Shown: positions 48,618-57,287, counted from the stretch's first letter. The stretch is 64,000 nucleotides of DNA from WHSW01 sp963742205 (GCA_963742205.1 CAVUKZ010000009.1:248001-312000), one strand, 5' to 3'. Numbers and translations: made by a program. Notes: generated from the letters alone by a model not told the origin.

Positions 48618-51133
48618 GCCGCGACCTTCACCCGGCCGTCGAGGTTCAGCGCGGTCAGCACGGCGCCCTCAAAGCTCGCGCCCGGCTCGAGCGGCCGCAG
48701 GACGAGATCGCGCGCGCCCCCCGGCTCGACCGAGAAGGCGTCGTCGTCGGGGGCGAACCCGGCGGCCTGCACCCTGACCCCGTAGGCGAACCGGTCGCTC
48801 GCGACGCGCAGCCGCACGGCGCCGTCGTCGCCGGGCTCGGCGGTCCCCTCGAGCCCCAGCGTCGTCGCCGGCTCACGCTCGAGCGGCCGGCCGGCCGGAA
48901 AGCGGATCGCCTGCGAGGCGAGCCGGCCGTCGCGCTCCAGGCTGACGACGATCAGGTCCTGAGCCGGGGGTCCGAAGCGATACGCCCACGTGGCGTCGAC
49001 GAAGCGGCCGAGCATGCCCTCGACGGTGCGCGCGCAGCCTCCGTGCGGGGCGAGTTCCAGCTCCTCCTCGGCCTCGTCGAGCCGCTGCTCGCCACCCCGG
49101 TACAGCGCCAAGCGCAACCGAGCCCGAAGCGGCTCGGGGCGATCGTTCGCCACGTGGATGGCGACGCCGCCGAGCCCCTCGTCGACGGTCCACACGGCGA
49201 TCGGCGCCAGCGCCCGGCGCAGGTGGTGGTAGGCGACCTTGGGGACCCCGCGGCTGTCGACCAGGCCCCATCCGGCGCCGGCCACCAGGTCGCGCAGCCA
49301 GAGGACGATCCCACCGCCGCAGCCCGAGTCCTCGCGCCGCCACTCGCCGAAGACCTCGGCCATCACCTCGCCGCTGACCTCGCGCGAGAGCTCCAGGTAG
49401 CGCTGGGGATCGACGCTGCGCAGCTCGACCGGGTCGAGGCCAAACAGCAGCCCGAGGTAGTGGTCGCGGACGTCGTCGAAGTCCCAGCCGCTACCCACGT
49501 CGCGCGGGACGCCGCGTTTCCACAGCGACCCGCCGACCGCGGGGCCGTCGGAGTCCGGGACGTTCGCGAACGCCAGACACTCGGATGCGAAGCGCACCGC
49601 CGCGCGGCGGGCGTCGGTCAGCGGGCGCAGATAGGCGCCGACGCCGAAGTAGTTCGCGACGCCGCGATCCGTGCGGAACGGAAGCTCGCCGCCGCAGGGG
49701 GCCGAGGGCAGGTAGACGGCGTCGGACCCGCCCGCCTCGGCGGCGGCCGGCAGCAGCTCGCCGAACAGCTCGCCGCGCCCGAGCGCCGGGTCGAGGCCGA
49801 GCATGGCGGCCTGCTGTTCGACCTCGCTGTTGCCGCAGAGCACGGCGACGCTCGGGCGGCCCGCCAGCCGGCCGACGACGTCGGCCGCCTCGCGCTCGAC
49901 CGTCTCCCGGAAGCCGTCGTCGGCGAGCGGGTAGTCGAGGTTGGCGAACATGAAGTCCTGCCATACCAGCACCCCGAGCTCGTCGCAGAGGTCGTGGAAG
50001 GTGTCGCTCTCGTAGACGCCGGTGCCCGCCAGACGCACCATGTTGAGGCCGCCGGCGCGGGCCGTCTCCAGGGCGTCGCGAAGGTCCGCCTCGGCGGGCG
50101 CCAGGCCGACCGGATCGACGGGCGTCCAGATCGCTCCGCGGGCGAACACCGAGACGCCGTTGACTCGGAGGTCGAGCCCCTCCTCCGCCGGGTCATGATC
50201 GCCGGCCCCTGGGGCCAGCGCTCGGAAGCCGACTCGTCCGGCGTCGATTGCGACCTCCTCGGAGTCGCGCGAGACCACCAGGCGTACGGCGTACAGCGAC
50301 GGCTCGCCATGCGTGTGCGGCCACCAGGGGGCAACCCCGGGGATCTCGAGCTCACCCGCGCCCCGGACCGCCTCGCCGTCTCCCACCAGCTCCAGCGGGC
50401 CGCGAGCGGTCCCGGAGGGGCCGCTCAGCTCGACCTCGATCGCCGTCGGCTTCCGGCCGTCGAGCGCCCTGAGGCGTACGTCGATCGCGAGCTTGCCGCT
50501 ATCGCCATCGAGTCGCGGGCGCAGGCGAAGCTCGTCGGCCACCAGCCCTCTCCGGCGCTCGAGCACGACGGGCCGCCATGGGCCGACCGGCGCTGGACTC
50601 GGCGCGAAGCCCGGCGCGCGCCCGAGGATCGCGGTCCGAAAGAAGCGCAGGTTCTGCTGGGCCACCACCCGCGTGCGCCAGCGGGCGCGCGGACGACGGC
50701 GCTCGGCGAGCAGCGGTGCGAGGGCGCGGCACCGGATCGTGAGCTCGTTGGAGTCCTGGAGGCGGCCACCGACGTCGGCCTCGCGGCGGGCGAACATGGA
50801 GCCGGTCTCCAGCAGCGGCTCTCCGTTGAGGAACACGTCGGCCACCGTCGCGATCCCGTCCAGGCGGAGCGCGATCTCCTCGCCCTCGGCGGCGGGATCG
50901 GCGTCGAACGTCGTTCGAAACCACCACTCCTCGGCGTCGAGGTCGCGGTCTTCAGCGGCGATGCCCGCCGCCACGAGGGCCGCCGCAGCCGTCCCCGGCA
51001 CGCGCGCGGGCAGCCAGTCGACCGCCGGTGGCTCGGGGCCAGGGGCGCTTCCGGCGGCGGCTTCCCAGCCCTCGGTCAGCTCGATCGCCGCGTGCCCGGT
51101 GACTCGAGCGCGCCTCCCGGGCGCCGGGTTCAC
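48614..51133 (-). CDS. Glycoside hydrolase family 2, beta-mannosidase-like
   Basis: The 839-residue product has a sugar-binding domain (about 15-195, WWFRTTFDADP and VADVFLNGEPL), immunoglobulin-like domain, TIM barrel and C-terminal beta domains. The acid/base Glu437 lies in CGNSEVEQQ and the likely nucleophile is Glu518 in FASECLAF. No signal peptide, so it should be cytoplasmic. Length matches beta-mannosidases. Its start is 3 bases from the DUF1839 stop and its stop overlaps the hydrolase, so it is an integral member of the carrier-protein operon, which is unexpected. Confidence 0.85.
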   Translation of the reverse strand: MNPAPGRRARVTGHAAIELTEGWEAAAGSAPGPEPPAVDWLPARVPGTAAAALVAAGIAAEDRDLDAEEWWFRTTFDADPAAEGEEIALRLDGIATVADVFLNGEPLLETGSMFARREADVGGRLQDSNELTIRCRALAPLLAERRRPRARWRTRVVAQQNLRFFRTAILGRAPGFAPSPAPVGPWRPVVLERRRGLVADELRLRPRLDGDSGKLAIDVRLRALDGRKPTAIEVELSGPSGTARGPLELVGDGEAVRGAGELEIPGVAPWWPHTHGEPSLYAVRLVVSRDSEEVAIDAGRVGFRALAPGAGDHDPAEEGLDLRVNGVSVFARGAIWTPVDPVGLAPAEADLRDALETARAGGLNMVRLAGTGVYESDTFHDLCDELGVLVWQDFMFANLDYPLADDGFRETVEREAADVVGRLAGRPSVAVLCGNSEVEQQAAMLGLDPALGRGELFGELLPAAAEAGGSDAVYLPSAPCGGELPFRTDRGVANYFGVGAYLRPLTDARRAAVRFASECLAFANVPDSDGPAVGGSLWKRGVPRDVGSGWDFDDVRDHYLGLLFGLDPVELRSVDPQRYLELSREVSGEVMAEVFGEWRREDSGCGGGIVLWLRDLVAGAGWGLVDSRGVPKVAYHHLRRALAPIAVWTVDEGLGGVAIHVANDRPEPLRARLRLALYRGGEQRLDEAEEELELAPHGGCARTVEGMLGRFVDATWAYRFGPPAQDLIVVSLERDGRLASQAIRFPAGRPLEREPATTLGLEGTAEPGDDGAVRLRVASDRFAYGVRVQAAGFAPDDDAFSVEPGGARDLVLRPLEPGASFEGAVLTALNLDGRVKVAA

Positions 51134-51136
51134 CGC

Positions 51137-52114
51137 TCAGCCGACGGCCGCTTCGAGGGCCGTCATCGCCTCGTCCCACGCCTCCGCCGCCGTGGCGACC
51201 AGCGGCTGCGGGTCGAACTCCCGACGGCGGGCGAGCCGCAGCGAGAGGACCTTCGAGCCCTCGACGATCCGGGTGAGTGCCTCGGAGGCCGCGGCGCCTT
51301 CCTCGCCGAGCAACCAGTCGACGTGCGAGGCGGTGATCTCGAACGCCGAGCCGTACATGCGCACCGTGGCGAAGGCGTAGTCGTGGTAGCGCTGCGCGTC
51401 CCCCGCGAGCAGGTCGGGCAGGTCGGCGGTGAGCTGGGCGCCGAAGCGCTCGAACGGGTTCGTTTCCGGGCGCCGGCGCAGGTGCGCGCGCAGCAGCTCA
51501 CGGGCGGCCTCGCGTAGCTCCTCGCCGCGCAGCTGTGGCCCGTCGTCGAAGCGCACGAGCTCGCTGTAGGGGGGGAGGACGTCCGGCGAGAACTCGCGCC
51601 CGAGCCGGAAGACCCCGCGGTAGTCCTCACCCTCGAGCTGGTGCAGGCTCGTGTTGTGGAAGTAGACGAGCCGCTCGGCGTCGTGGTCGATCGCCTCGGC
51701 GATCACCGAGGTCTTGACGTGCTCGGCCCGGTAGCTCGTCGAGGCGGTGTCCGGCAGGTACCAGGAGTCGAGCTCGACGATGATCGTTCGCCCGGCCGTG
51801 ATCTGCTCGGCGATCTGCGCCGGCAGCGGGCGGTACGGCTGCATCTCGTGGATGTCGATCCCGAACAGCCGCTCCAGGTCCTCGGGCGGTGGCTTGAAGA
51901 ACGTCCACTGGTCGCCCTCGAAGTCCATCCGCACCGTGAAGCCCATCACCGCGAGCGGCTCGTCGCCGCGGGCGTGGATGAGCTCGATCAGGATGTCGCT
52001 GTAGCAGTTGGTCTCGGTGTAGGTGCGGTCGCCCGGCGTGTGGATGGCGTGCGGCACGTAGGTGGCCGGGTCGAGGCCAAAAAGGCTCACCGTGCCGGTG
52101 GTCGTCGTACTCAT
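51137..52114 (-). CDS. DUF1839-family protein
   Basis: The 325-residue product matches the DUF1839 family: VSLFGLDPATYVPHAIH, ETNCYSDILIELIHARG, VELDSWYLPDTASTSYRAEH and LVYFHNTSLHQLEGEDY. The Cys of ETNCYSD and conserved His and Asp residues suggest a papain-like or related hydrolase/transferase site, but this is a guess. DUF1839 genes are typical neighbours of amino acid:[carrier protein] ligases. The ATG is 24 bases after the ligase stop. Confidence 0.85.
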   Translation of the reverse strand: MSTTTTGTVSLFGLDPATYVPHAIHTPGDRTYTETNCYSDILIELIHARGDEPLAVMGFTVRMDFEGDQWTFFKPPPEDLERLFGIDIHEMQPYRPLPAQIAEQITAGRTIIVELDSWYLPDTASTSYRAEHVKTSVIAEAIDHDAERLVYFHNTSLHQLEGEDYRGVFRLGREFSPDVLPPYSELVRFDDGPQLRGEELREAARELLRAHLRRRPETNPFERFGAQLTADLPDLLAGDAQRYHDYAFATVRMYGSAFEITASHVDWLLGEEGAAASEALTRIVEGSKVLSLRLARRREFDPQPLVATAAEAWDEAMTALEAAVG

Positions 52115-52138
52115 CGGGGCCAGAGCTCCGAGCGCACG

Positions 52139-53044
52139 TCATCGGGCCAGCGTCTCGGGCTCGAGCCCGTGGGCCCGCAGCAACGCCATCGTGACCCGCT
52201 CGAGCCCGAACCCGAGGCAGGCGGTGTGCGCGACGCCGCCGTCGGCGAGCTCGATCCCGAAGGCGTCGGCGAAGTGGGTCTGGTGGTAGTTGAACGAGGC
52301 GACCGCGGTCGGTTCGGGCCCGCCGATCGTCACCTCGATCTCGAACTTGAGCGCCTGTTGGCGCTGGCTTGCGGCCATCATCCGGCCGCTGCGGCCGAAG
52401 AACGGATCGCTGGCGACGTCGAAGTCGGCGTCGAGACCGAGTCCGCGGAGCAGCGTCACCGCCCTGTCGCGCCACATCTCGCGCCACTCGGCGACCGCCT
52501 CGGGCTCGCCGATGCGGACGATCTCGCGCTGGTGGAACATCTGCAGCCGCGCGGGATCCCCCGAGGGCTCGCTTCGGAACACGTACGAGCCGCCGGCGTC
52601 GACGATCACGCCGCCGGGCGCGAGCGGCCCGCGGGCCGCGATCGCCGGGTACACCGGGTAGCACGCCGCGGGGACGAGGACCAGATCGCTCATCGTCTGG
52701 AACTCACCCCAGTCCTCGTGGCGCTCGGCGCGTTCGGCCTGCTCCTGCGCCTGCGCCTCGCTGCCGTCGAAGTCGAAGATCGTCCCGGCCAGGTGCGGGA
52801 AGGACTTCAGATAGCCGCTGTTTTCGAACTGGCCGCGGGGAACGATCGGCGGGAAGCGCAGCCGCTCGGCTCCGTCGCCCTCGCCGAGGCGCGTGACCAG
52901 GCCGTCGAACGCGTTGCGCACGTCCTCGAACCCGCTCGAGCGCCCGTAGACGCCCGGGACGCCGCTCTCGATCAGCAGCCCGGCTGCGAGCAGGTCGGCG
53001 AGAAAGGCCCGCTGCTCGTCGGTGGCGGCCCGGAACTCTGCCAC
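52139..53044 (-). CDS. Amino acid:[carrier protein] ligase
   Basis: A 301-residue class II synthetase core without a tRNA-binding domain, related to atypical seryl-tRNA synthetases. Such enzymes form aminoacyl-adenylate and charge a phosphopantetheine carrier protein. Zinc ligands match the characterised Bradyrhizobium enzyme: Cys128 in PAACYPVYP, Glu174 in HQREIVRIG and Cys276 in TACLGFGLE; motif 3 is GFGLERV. The start is GTG 53044, 5 bases after the dehydrogenase stop. The cognate carrier is at 54222-54473. Known relatives prefer glycine or alanine; specificity here is not readable. Confidence 0.92.
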   Translation of the reverse strand: MAEFRAATDEQRAFLADLLAAGLLIESGVPGVYGRSSGFEDVRNAFDGLVTRLGEGDGAERLRFPPIVPRGQFENSGYLKSFPHLAGTIFDFDGSEAQAQEQAERAERHEDWGEFQTMSDLVLVPAACYPVYPAIAARGPLAPGGVIVDAGGSYVFRSEPSGDPARLQMFHQREIVRIGEPEAVAEWREMWRDRAVTLLRGLGLDADFDVASDPFFGRSGRMMAASQRQQALKFEIEVTIGGPEPTAVASFNYHQTHFADAFGIELADGGVAHTACLGFGLERVTMALLRAHGLEPETLAR

Positions 53045-53049
53045 CCCGG

Positions 53050-54225
53050 TTAGACCTCCTTGGCGATCAGCAGCAGGCTGGCGTTGGTCTGGTGGATGCG
53101 CTCGTTGGCGACCATCAGGCAGGCGGACATCGTGTCGCGCAGGTGCCGGCCGACGCTGAACGGGGTGTCGTTCTTGAAGCCCATGATCCCGCAGACGCCG
53201 AGCGCCCCCTGACAGACCCGCGGGGCCTGCTCGGAGGCAGCGATCTTGAGGTTGTTGAAGCGCAGCGCGGAGGCCATGGTCGAGAGCCGCTCGCGACCCG
53301 GCTCGGCGGAGTACTCGCAGAACTCGCGTAGCGCCAGCCCGACCTCCGCTCGCAGCGGCGTGAGCTCGCTCATCAGCTCCGAGAGGCGGTGGGCGGACGA
53401 CGGCGTCTCGCCGGGCTTGCGCTTTGCCGCGGCCTGCACGAACGCGCGAGCGCGGTCGAAGGCGTCGGTGGCGATCCCCAGCCAGAGGTGCGACCAGAGG
53501 ATGTGCGAGACCGGGACCATGGACTCGGCGGCGACGCGCGAGAACGGGACCGCGAGCACCTGCTCGGCGGGGAACTCGGCCCGGACGACGTACCCGGGGG
53601 AGCAGGTGCCCCGCATCCCGAGCGGATCCCAGGTGCCCGTCTGCTCGAGGGTGTGCTGGCCCTTGCGGGTCAGCGCCATCACCTGGTCGCCGGGCTCGGC
53701 GTCGGGGTTGCGACGCAGCGTGGTCAGCAGGTCGTCGGCGTACTCGCCGTAGCTCACGGTGGGCGCTTGCTTTTCGAACGTGGCGAGGCCGTCGTCGGCC
53801 GGCGTCACCCCGGCGATCGAGCGGCCCATGTCGCCGCCCGTCCCGACCTCGGAGGTGACCGAAGCGACGAGGCGCTGGTCGGCGGCGACCTCGCGCAGGT
53901 ATCCCTCGAACCAGTCGCCCGGCTCGAGATGGCGCGCGATCGTGACCACCTGAATCTGGTGCATCGCGAAGACCATGGCGCTGGCGCCGCAGTGGCGGCC
54001 GAGCTGGAAGCACGCCTCGGCGAGCGCCTCGAATGACACCCCGCCGCCGCCGAGCTCCTCGTCGATGAAGGCCCCGAGCGCTCCCTCGGCGCGCAGGGCA
54101 TCGATCGACTCGCTCGGGAACCGCGCCTGGCGGTCGACGTCGTCGGCGTTGGGGGCCGCGACGTCGGCTGCGATGCGGGTCACGGCGTCCAGGAACGCCT
54201 GGTCTCGATCGACGGCGATGCTCAT
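53050..54225 (-). CDS. Acyl-CoA-dehydrogenase-like flavoprotein
   Basis: The 391-residue product has an N-terminal helical domain (1-115), beta domain with SVTSEVGTGGDMG near 120-135, and C-terminal helical bundle ending QGALGVCGIMGFK and ANERIHQTNASLL. FAD binding is expected. The usual YEGT segment with the catalytic Glu is absent; the ANERI segment stands there instead. In this operon the substrate could be an aminoacyl thioester on the carrier protein, like the prolyl-carrier dehydrogenases. It overlaps the carrier gene by 4 bases. Confidence 0.85.
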   Translation of the reverse strand: MSIAVDRDQAFLDAVTRIAADVAAPNADDVDRQARFPSESIDALRAEGALGAFIDEELGGGGVSFEALAEACFQLGRHCGASAMVFAMHQIQVVTIARHLEPGDWFEGYLREVAADQRLVASVTSEVGTGGDMGRSIAGVTPADDGLATFEKQAPTVSYGEYADDLLTTLRRNPDAEPGDQVMALTRKGQHTLEQTGTWDPLGMRGTCSPGYVVRAEFPAEQVLAVPFSRVAAESMVPVSHILWSHLWLGIATDAFDRARAFVQAAAKRKPGETPSSAHRLSELMSELTPLRAEVGLALREFCEYSAEPGRERLSTMASALRFNNLKIAASEQAPRVCQGALGVCGIMGFKNDTPFSVGRHLRDTMSACLMVANERIHQTNASLLLIAKEV

Positions 54226-54473
54226 GCGGCCTCCTCCTCTGCTCGAAGCTCGGTCAGCGCCGCGTCGATCGCGGCGATGCTCTCAAAGACGTCGCGGCGC
54301 AGCATCCGGTCGGGGAATTCGAGGTCGAACGCGTCCTCGAGGGCCAGCATCACGTTGACGCTTGCGTGCGAGGTCATCCCGGCCTGGTAGAGGTCCGCGT
54401 CGACCGCAAGCTCGTCGACGTCGACGGGGAGCCGCCCGTGCTCCTTCACGATCCGACGGATCTCGTCAACCAT
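54222..54473 (-). CDS. Dedicated aminoacyl carrier protein
   Basis: The 83-residue product is an ACP-like four-helix protein, distinct from the FAS AcpP. The phosphopantetheine Ser is in QAGMTSHASVNVMLALEDAF, where SHASV replaces the usual DSLxxV. This is the type charged by amino acid:[carrier protein] ligases rather than by fatty-acid enzymes. Start GTG/ATG at 54473 lies within the end of the phosphopantetheinyl transferase gene (8-base overlap), so the carrier and the enzyme that activates it are coexpressed. Confidence 0.88.
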   Translation of the reverse strand: MVDEIRRIVKEHGRLPVDVDELAVDADLYQAGMTSHASVNVMLALEDAFDLEFPDRMLRRDVFESIAAIDAALTELRAEEEAA

Positions 54474-54882
54474 CCGCGCGCTCCGCCGGCGCGGTCATCT
54501 CCGCCACCACAACCGCCGCGGCATACTCGGCCTCGTGCGTGAGGCTGGCGCTGAGCTCGCCGACGCCGGACTGCGTCGCCAGCTCGGCTGCGCGGCCGCG
54601 GAACTCCACCTCGACCGCGTCGGAGGCGTCGGCGTGGCGCACCTCGATCTCGGTCCACGGGACCGCGTCGTGCTCGCTCGGTCGCAGCACCTTCATCGCC
54701 GCCTCCTTGACCGCGAAGCGGGCAGCGAGCCGCTCCACGTCGAGCCCCGCCGGCGTCTGGCACTCGGCCAGCTCACCGTCGGTGTACACGCGTTCGAGGT
54801 AGCGCTCGGCATGCGTGCTGATCGAGTCCTGCACACCGGTCACCGAAGTCAAGTCGATTCCCACTCTGATTGGCATCTGCAC
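54466..54882 (-). CDS. Holo-ACP synthase-type phosphopantetheinyl transferase
   Basis: The 138-residue product has an AcpS-like fold: RVGIDLTSVTGVQ with the Mg-binding Asp near residue 9, and RFAVKEAAMKVL with the second acidic residue, then SASLTHEAEYAAAVVV. It converts the apo carrier to the holo form. It is the first gene of the operon, ahead of the carrier protein, and presumably modifies that carrier. It is longer than typical AcpS (about 125). Start ATG 54882 or 54876. Confidence 0.9.
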   Translation of the reverse strand: MQMPIRVGIDLTSVTGVQDSISTHAERYLERVYTDGELAECQTPAGLDVERLAARFAVKEAAMKVLRPSEHDAVPWTEIEVRHADASDAVEVEFRGRAAELATQSGVGELSASLTHEAEYAAAVVVAEMTAPAERADG

Positions 54883-54912
54883 CTACGCACTCAGCTGTCT
54901 ATCGGCCAGACT

Positions 54913-54931
54913 CTAGTCCGAACTTAGTCCG
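54913..54931. promoter_or_regulatory. Direct repeat in the carrier-protein operon promoter region
   Basis: CTAGTCCG (54913-54920) and TTAGTCCG (54924-54931) are direct repeats with 11-base periodicity, about one helical turn, located 30-50 bases upstream of the phosphopantetheinyl transferase start in the 90-base intergenic gap. The arrangement is typical of an activator or repressor site, but no regulator is identified. Confidence 0.45.
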
Positions 54932-54972
54932 GCCCTCCGGGCGGCGTTTGGTGTGGTCACTTCCGTGCGGGC

Positions 54973-56194
54973 TCAGTGGTCACGCCCGGCGGCGCGCTCC
55001 AGGATCGCCTCGAGCTTCGCGATCTGGTCCTCGCGCAGGTACTCGGCGGCGAAGGCGCGGCCGGCCCGCTCGAGTTCCGCGGTCAGCTCTGGCTCGTGAC
55101 GGAGCCGCCGGATTGCCCCGGCGAGCTCCTCGGAGTCGCCCGGAGCGACCACCAGTGCGGCGTCGGCGGCCGTCGCCAGGCGCGGCGCCTCTCCCGCGGC
55201 GGCGAGGACCACGGGGCGCCCGACCGCGCAGGAGTCGAAGAGCTTCGACGGCACGAACTTCTCCAGGGCGGGCTGGGAGTCGAGCGACACCAGGAGGGCG
55301 TCAGCGGCGCGCATGTAGCGGGCGGCGCGCTCAGGCTCGACCAGGCCCGTGAAGAGCGACCGAGCCCGGGGCCCGCTCCGCGGCACGAGCCTCCAGCGCC
55401 GCGCGCTCCGGACCGTCGCCGACCAAAACGAGTTGGAACTCCTCGCCGAGTGCGGCCGCCGCATCGACCGCCGCCTCGAGGCCCTGGGCGATGCCCAGGT
55501 TGCCGGCGTAGAGCCACACGAAGCGGTCCTCGGGCAAGTCCACCTCGGCGCGGTTGACCTCCACCTGACCGGCCGCCAGCCAGGTGCGGGTCGTGCCGTT
55601 GGGGATCAGGTCGATCTTCGACGGGTCGGCGACCCGGGCGGCGATCTCACGCGCGAACGGATCGGTAACCGTGGTGATCGCTGCGGCCCGCTTGTACAGG
55701 GCCAGCTCGAGGCGCTCCGCCATCCGGATCACGCGCGGGTCGCTGAGCTCGCCGAGGATCACCGCCGCCTCCGGCCACAGGTCGCGGACGTCGAGCACAA
55801 AGGGCGCCCGGCGCCCCGCGGCGACCGCCGCGGCGGCGGCGCCGGCGGGAAGGGGCGGGGAGGAGGCGAGCACGACATCGGGGCTTCCTTGGATCAAGCC
55901 GGCGGCGGTCGCCGAGGCCGCGTACGTCCCGTAGAAGAGCACCCGGTTGATGAAGTTCTTCTCCGGCCGCGCGCGTACCCAGACGTAGTTGACCCGGTAG
56001 CCGTCCAGCCGCCCGCGCACCAGCGCCCGGCCGCGGAAGCCCTCGCGCACGATCCCCTCCGGGTGGTTGGGAACCTCGCAGATGACCTCGACCTCGTGAC
56101 CCCGGGCGGCCAGGCCCTCGGCGAACGCCTGCAGGCGTGCACGTGCCGCCGTGACCTCTGGAGTGAAGTATTGAGTGAAGAGCAGTACCCGCAT
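54973..56194 (-). pseudogene. Family 4 glycosyltransferase with one frameshift
   Basis: The N-terminal 275 codons (MRVLLFTQYFTPEVTAARAR, DVRDLWPEAAVILGEL, PNGTTRTW, LYAGNLGIAQGLEAAVDA) and the C-terminal part (FTGLVEPERAARYMRAADAL, PSKLFDSCAVGRPVVLAAAGE) are in different frames. The join is about 55363-55372, where GTCGCTCTTC has one base too many. Joined length about 406 residues suits WcaI/WbuB-like GT4 enzymes. Both domains otherwise look functional, so an assembly error is possible. It is divergent from the epimerase gene and reads toward the carrier-protein operon. Confidence 0.82.
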
Positions 56195-56262
56195 GCGAAC
56201 CCGGCGCAGGCTAAATGAAGCTCTAGGCTTGGCACCCGCGCAGCACCGCGTGGGACGACGAG

Positions 56263-57282
56263 ATGCACGAGCCAGGTAGCCAAGCAGGGACATCGACCGA
56301 ATCGCGCCCGCCCAGCCGGCGCGACCTCGGCGACCCGGGCCGGTTCAGCTCGGCCCGCTCGTTCGCTCCTCCGGTCGGCTCTTTCGTCCTCCCGGGGGTC
56401 GTCGGCGGGTACTACATCGACTTCAGCGCGAAGCCGGACGACCCGACCTGGCCACCGCCATGGCTCGAGCCCCCGGAAAAGCAGATCCACGTCGCCGAGG
56501 CGCAGTGGGGACTTGGCTGCTACGAGCGCTTCCTGAAGGGCGAGGGAGACGAGTGGTTCGCGGGTGCAACAGCCGCCGCCGACCACCTGCTCGAGCAACA
56601 GCAGAACGGCGGGCCGTTCGACGGTGCCTGGCAGCACGGCACCGCGATGCCGCACACGTACAGCCTGGACGCGCCGTGGCTGTCGGCGATGGCGCAGGGG
56701 GAGGGCGCGAGCCTGCTGATCCGCGTTCATCAGCGCACCGGGAACGAGCGCTACGCGGAGGCCGCTCGCCGGGCGCTGCGGATCCTCGATCTGGCGACTG
56801 GCGAAGGTGGCGTGCGCGCGGCCCTCGGTGACGGTTTCTTCCTCGAGGAGTACCCGACCGAGCCCGCATCGTTCGTCCTGAACGGCGGCATCTTCGCCCT
56901 CTGGGGCTACTACGACGCCGCCGTCGCCCTGGCCGACGACCACGCGGCGGAGCAATTCGAGCTCGGGGTGGAGACCCTGGCGACGAACCTGTGGCGCTGG
57001 GACACCGGCCGCTGGTCGCTGTACGACCTCTACCCGCATCCGGCGCCGAACATCGCCAGCTCGGCGTATCACCTGCTGCACACGACCCAGCTGCGGGCGA
57101 TGCAACTGATCGCCCCGCGGGCCGAGTTCGAGGGGACCGCGGACCGCTTCGACGAGTACGCGAGCTCCCGGCTGCACCGCGCCGACGCGTTCGCGCGCAA
57201 GGTCGCCTTCCGGCTCGTCGTCCCGCGCAACAACCTGCTTGCCCACAGGATGCCGTTCGGGCCGCGGAGGGCGGCGACATAG
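56263..57282 (+). CDS. D-glucuronyl C5-epimerase-like protein
   Basis: A 339-residue protein matching the C-terminal catalytic domain of glucuronyl C5-epimerases: GGYYIDFSAKPDDPTWPPP, the alpha/alpha-barrel repeats WLSAMAQGEGASLLIRVHQ, GDGFFLEEYPTEPASFVLNG and WSLYDLYPHP. These enzymes turn glucuronate into iduronate in heparan-type polymers. There is no signal peptide, so it may act on cytoplasmic precursors or polymers. It heads a plus-strand unit with a deacetylase and a glycosyltransferase, consistent with modification of a uronate-containing exopolysaccharide. Confidence 0.78.
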   Translation: MHEPGSQAGTSTESRPPSRRDLGDPGRFSSARSFAPPVGSFVLPGVVGGYYIDFSAKPDDPTWPPPWLEPPEKQIHVAEAQWGLGCYERFLKGEGDEWFAGATAAADHLLEQQQNGGPFDGAWQHGTAMPHTYSLDAPWLSAMAQGEGASLLIRVHQRTGNERYAEAARRALRILDLATGEGGVRAALGDGFFLEEYPTEPASFVLNGGIFALWGYYDAAVALADDHAAEQFELGVETLATNLWRWDTGRWSLYDLYPHPAPNIASSAYHLLHTTQLRAMQLIAPRAEFEGTADRFDEYASSRLHRADAFARKVAFRLVVPRNNLLAHRMPFGPRRAAT

Positions 57283-57287
57283 GCGAC

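Noticed and set aside
52139..53044. Seryl-tRNA synthetase for the class II gene
   Set aside because: The protein is about 300 residues with no N-terminal tRNA-binding coiled coil, has the carrier-ligase zinc residues, and is coupled to a carrier protein and DUF1839.
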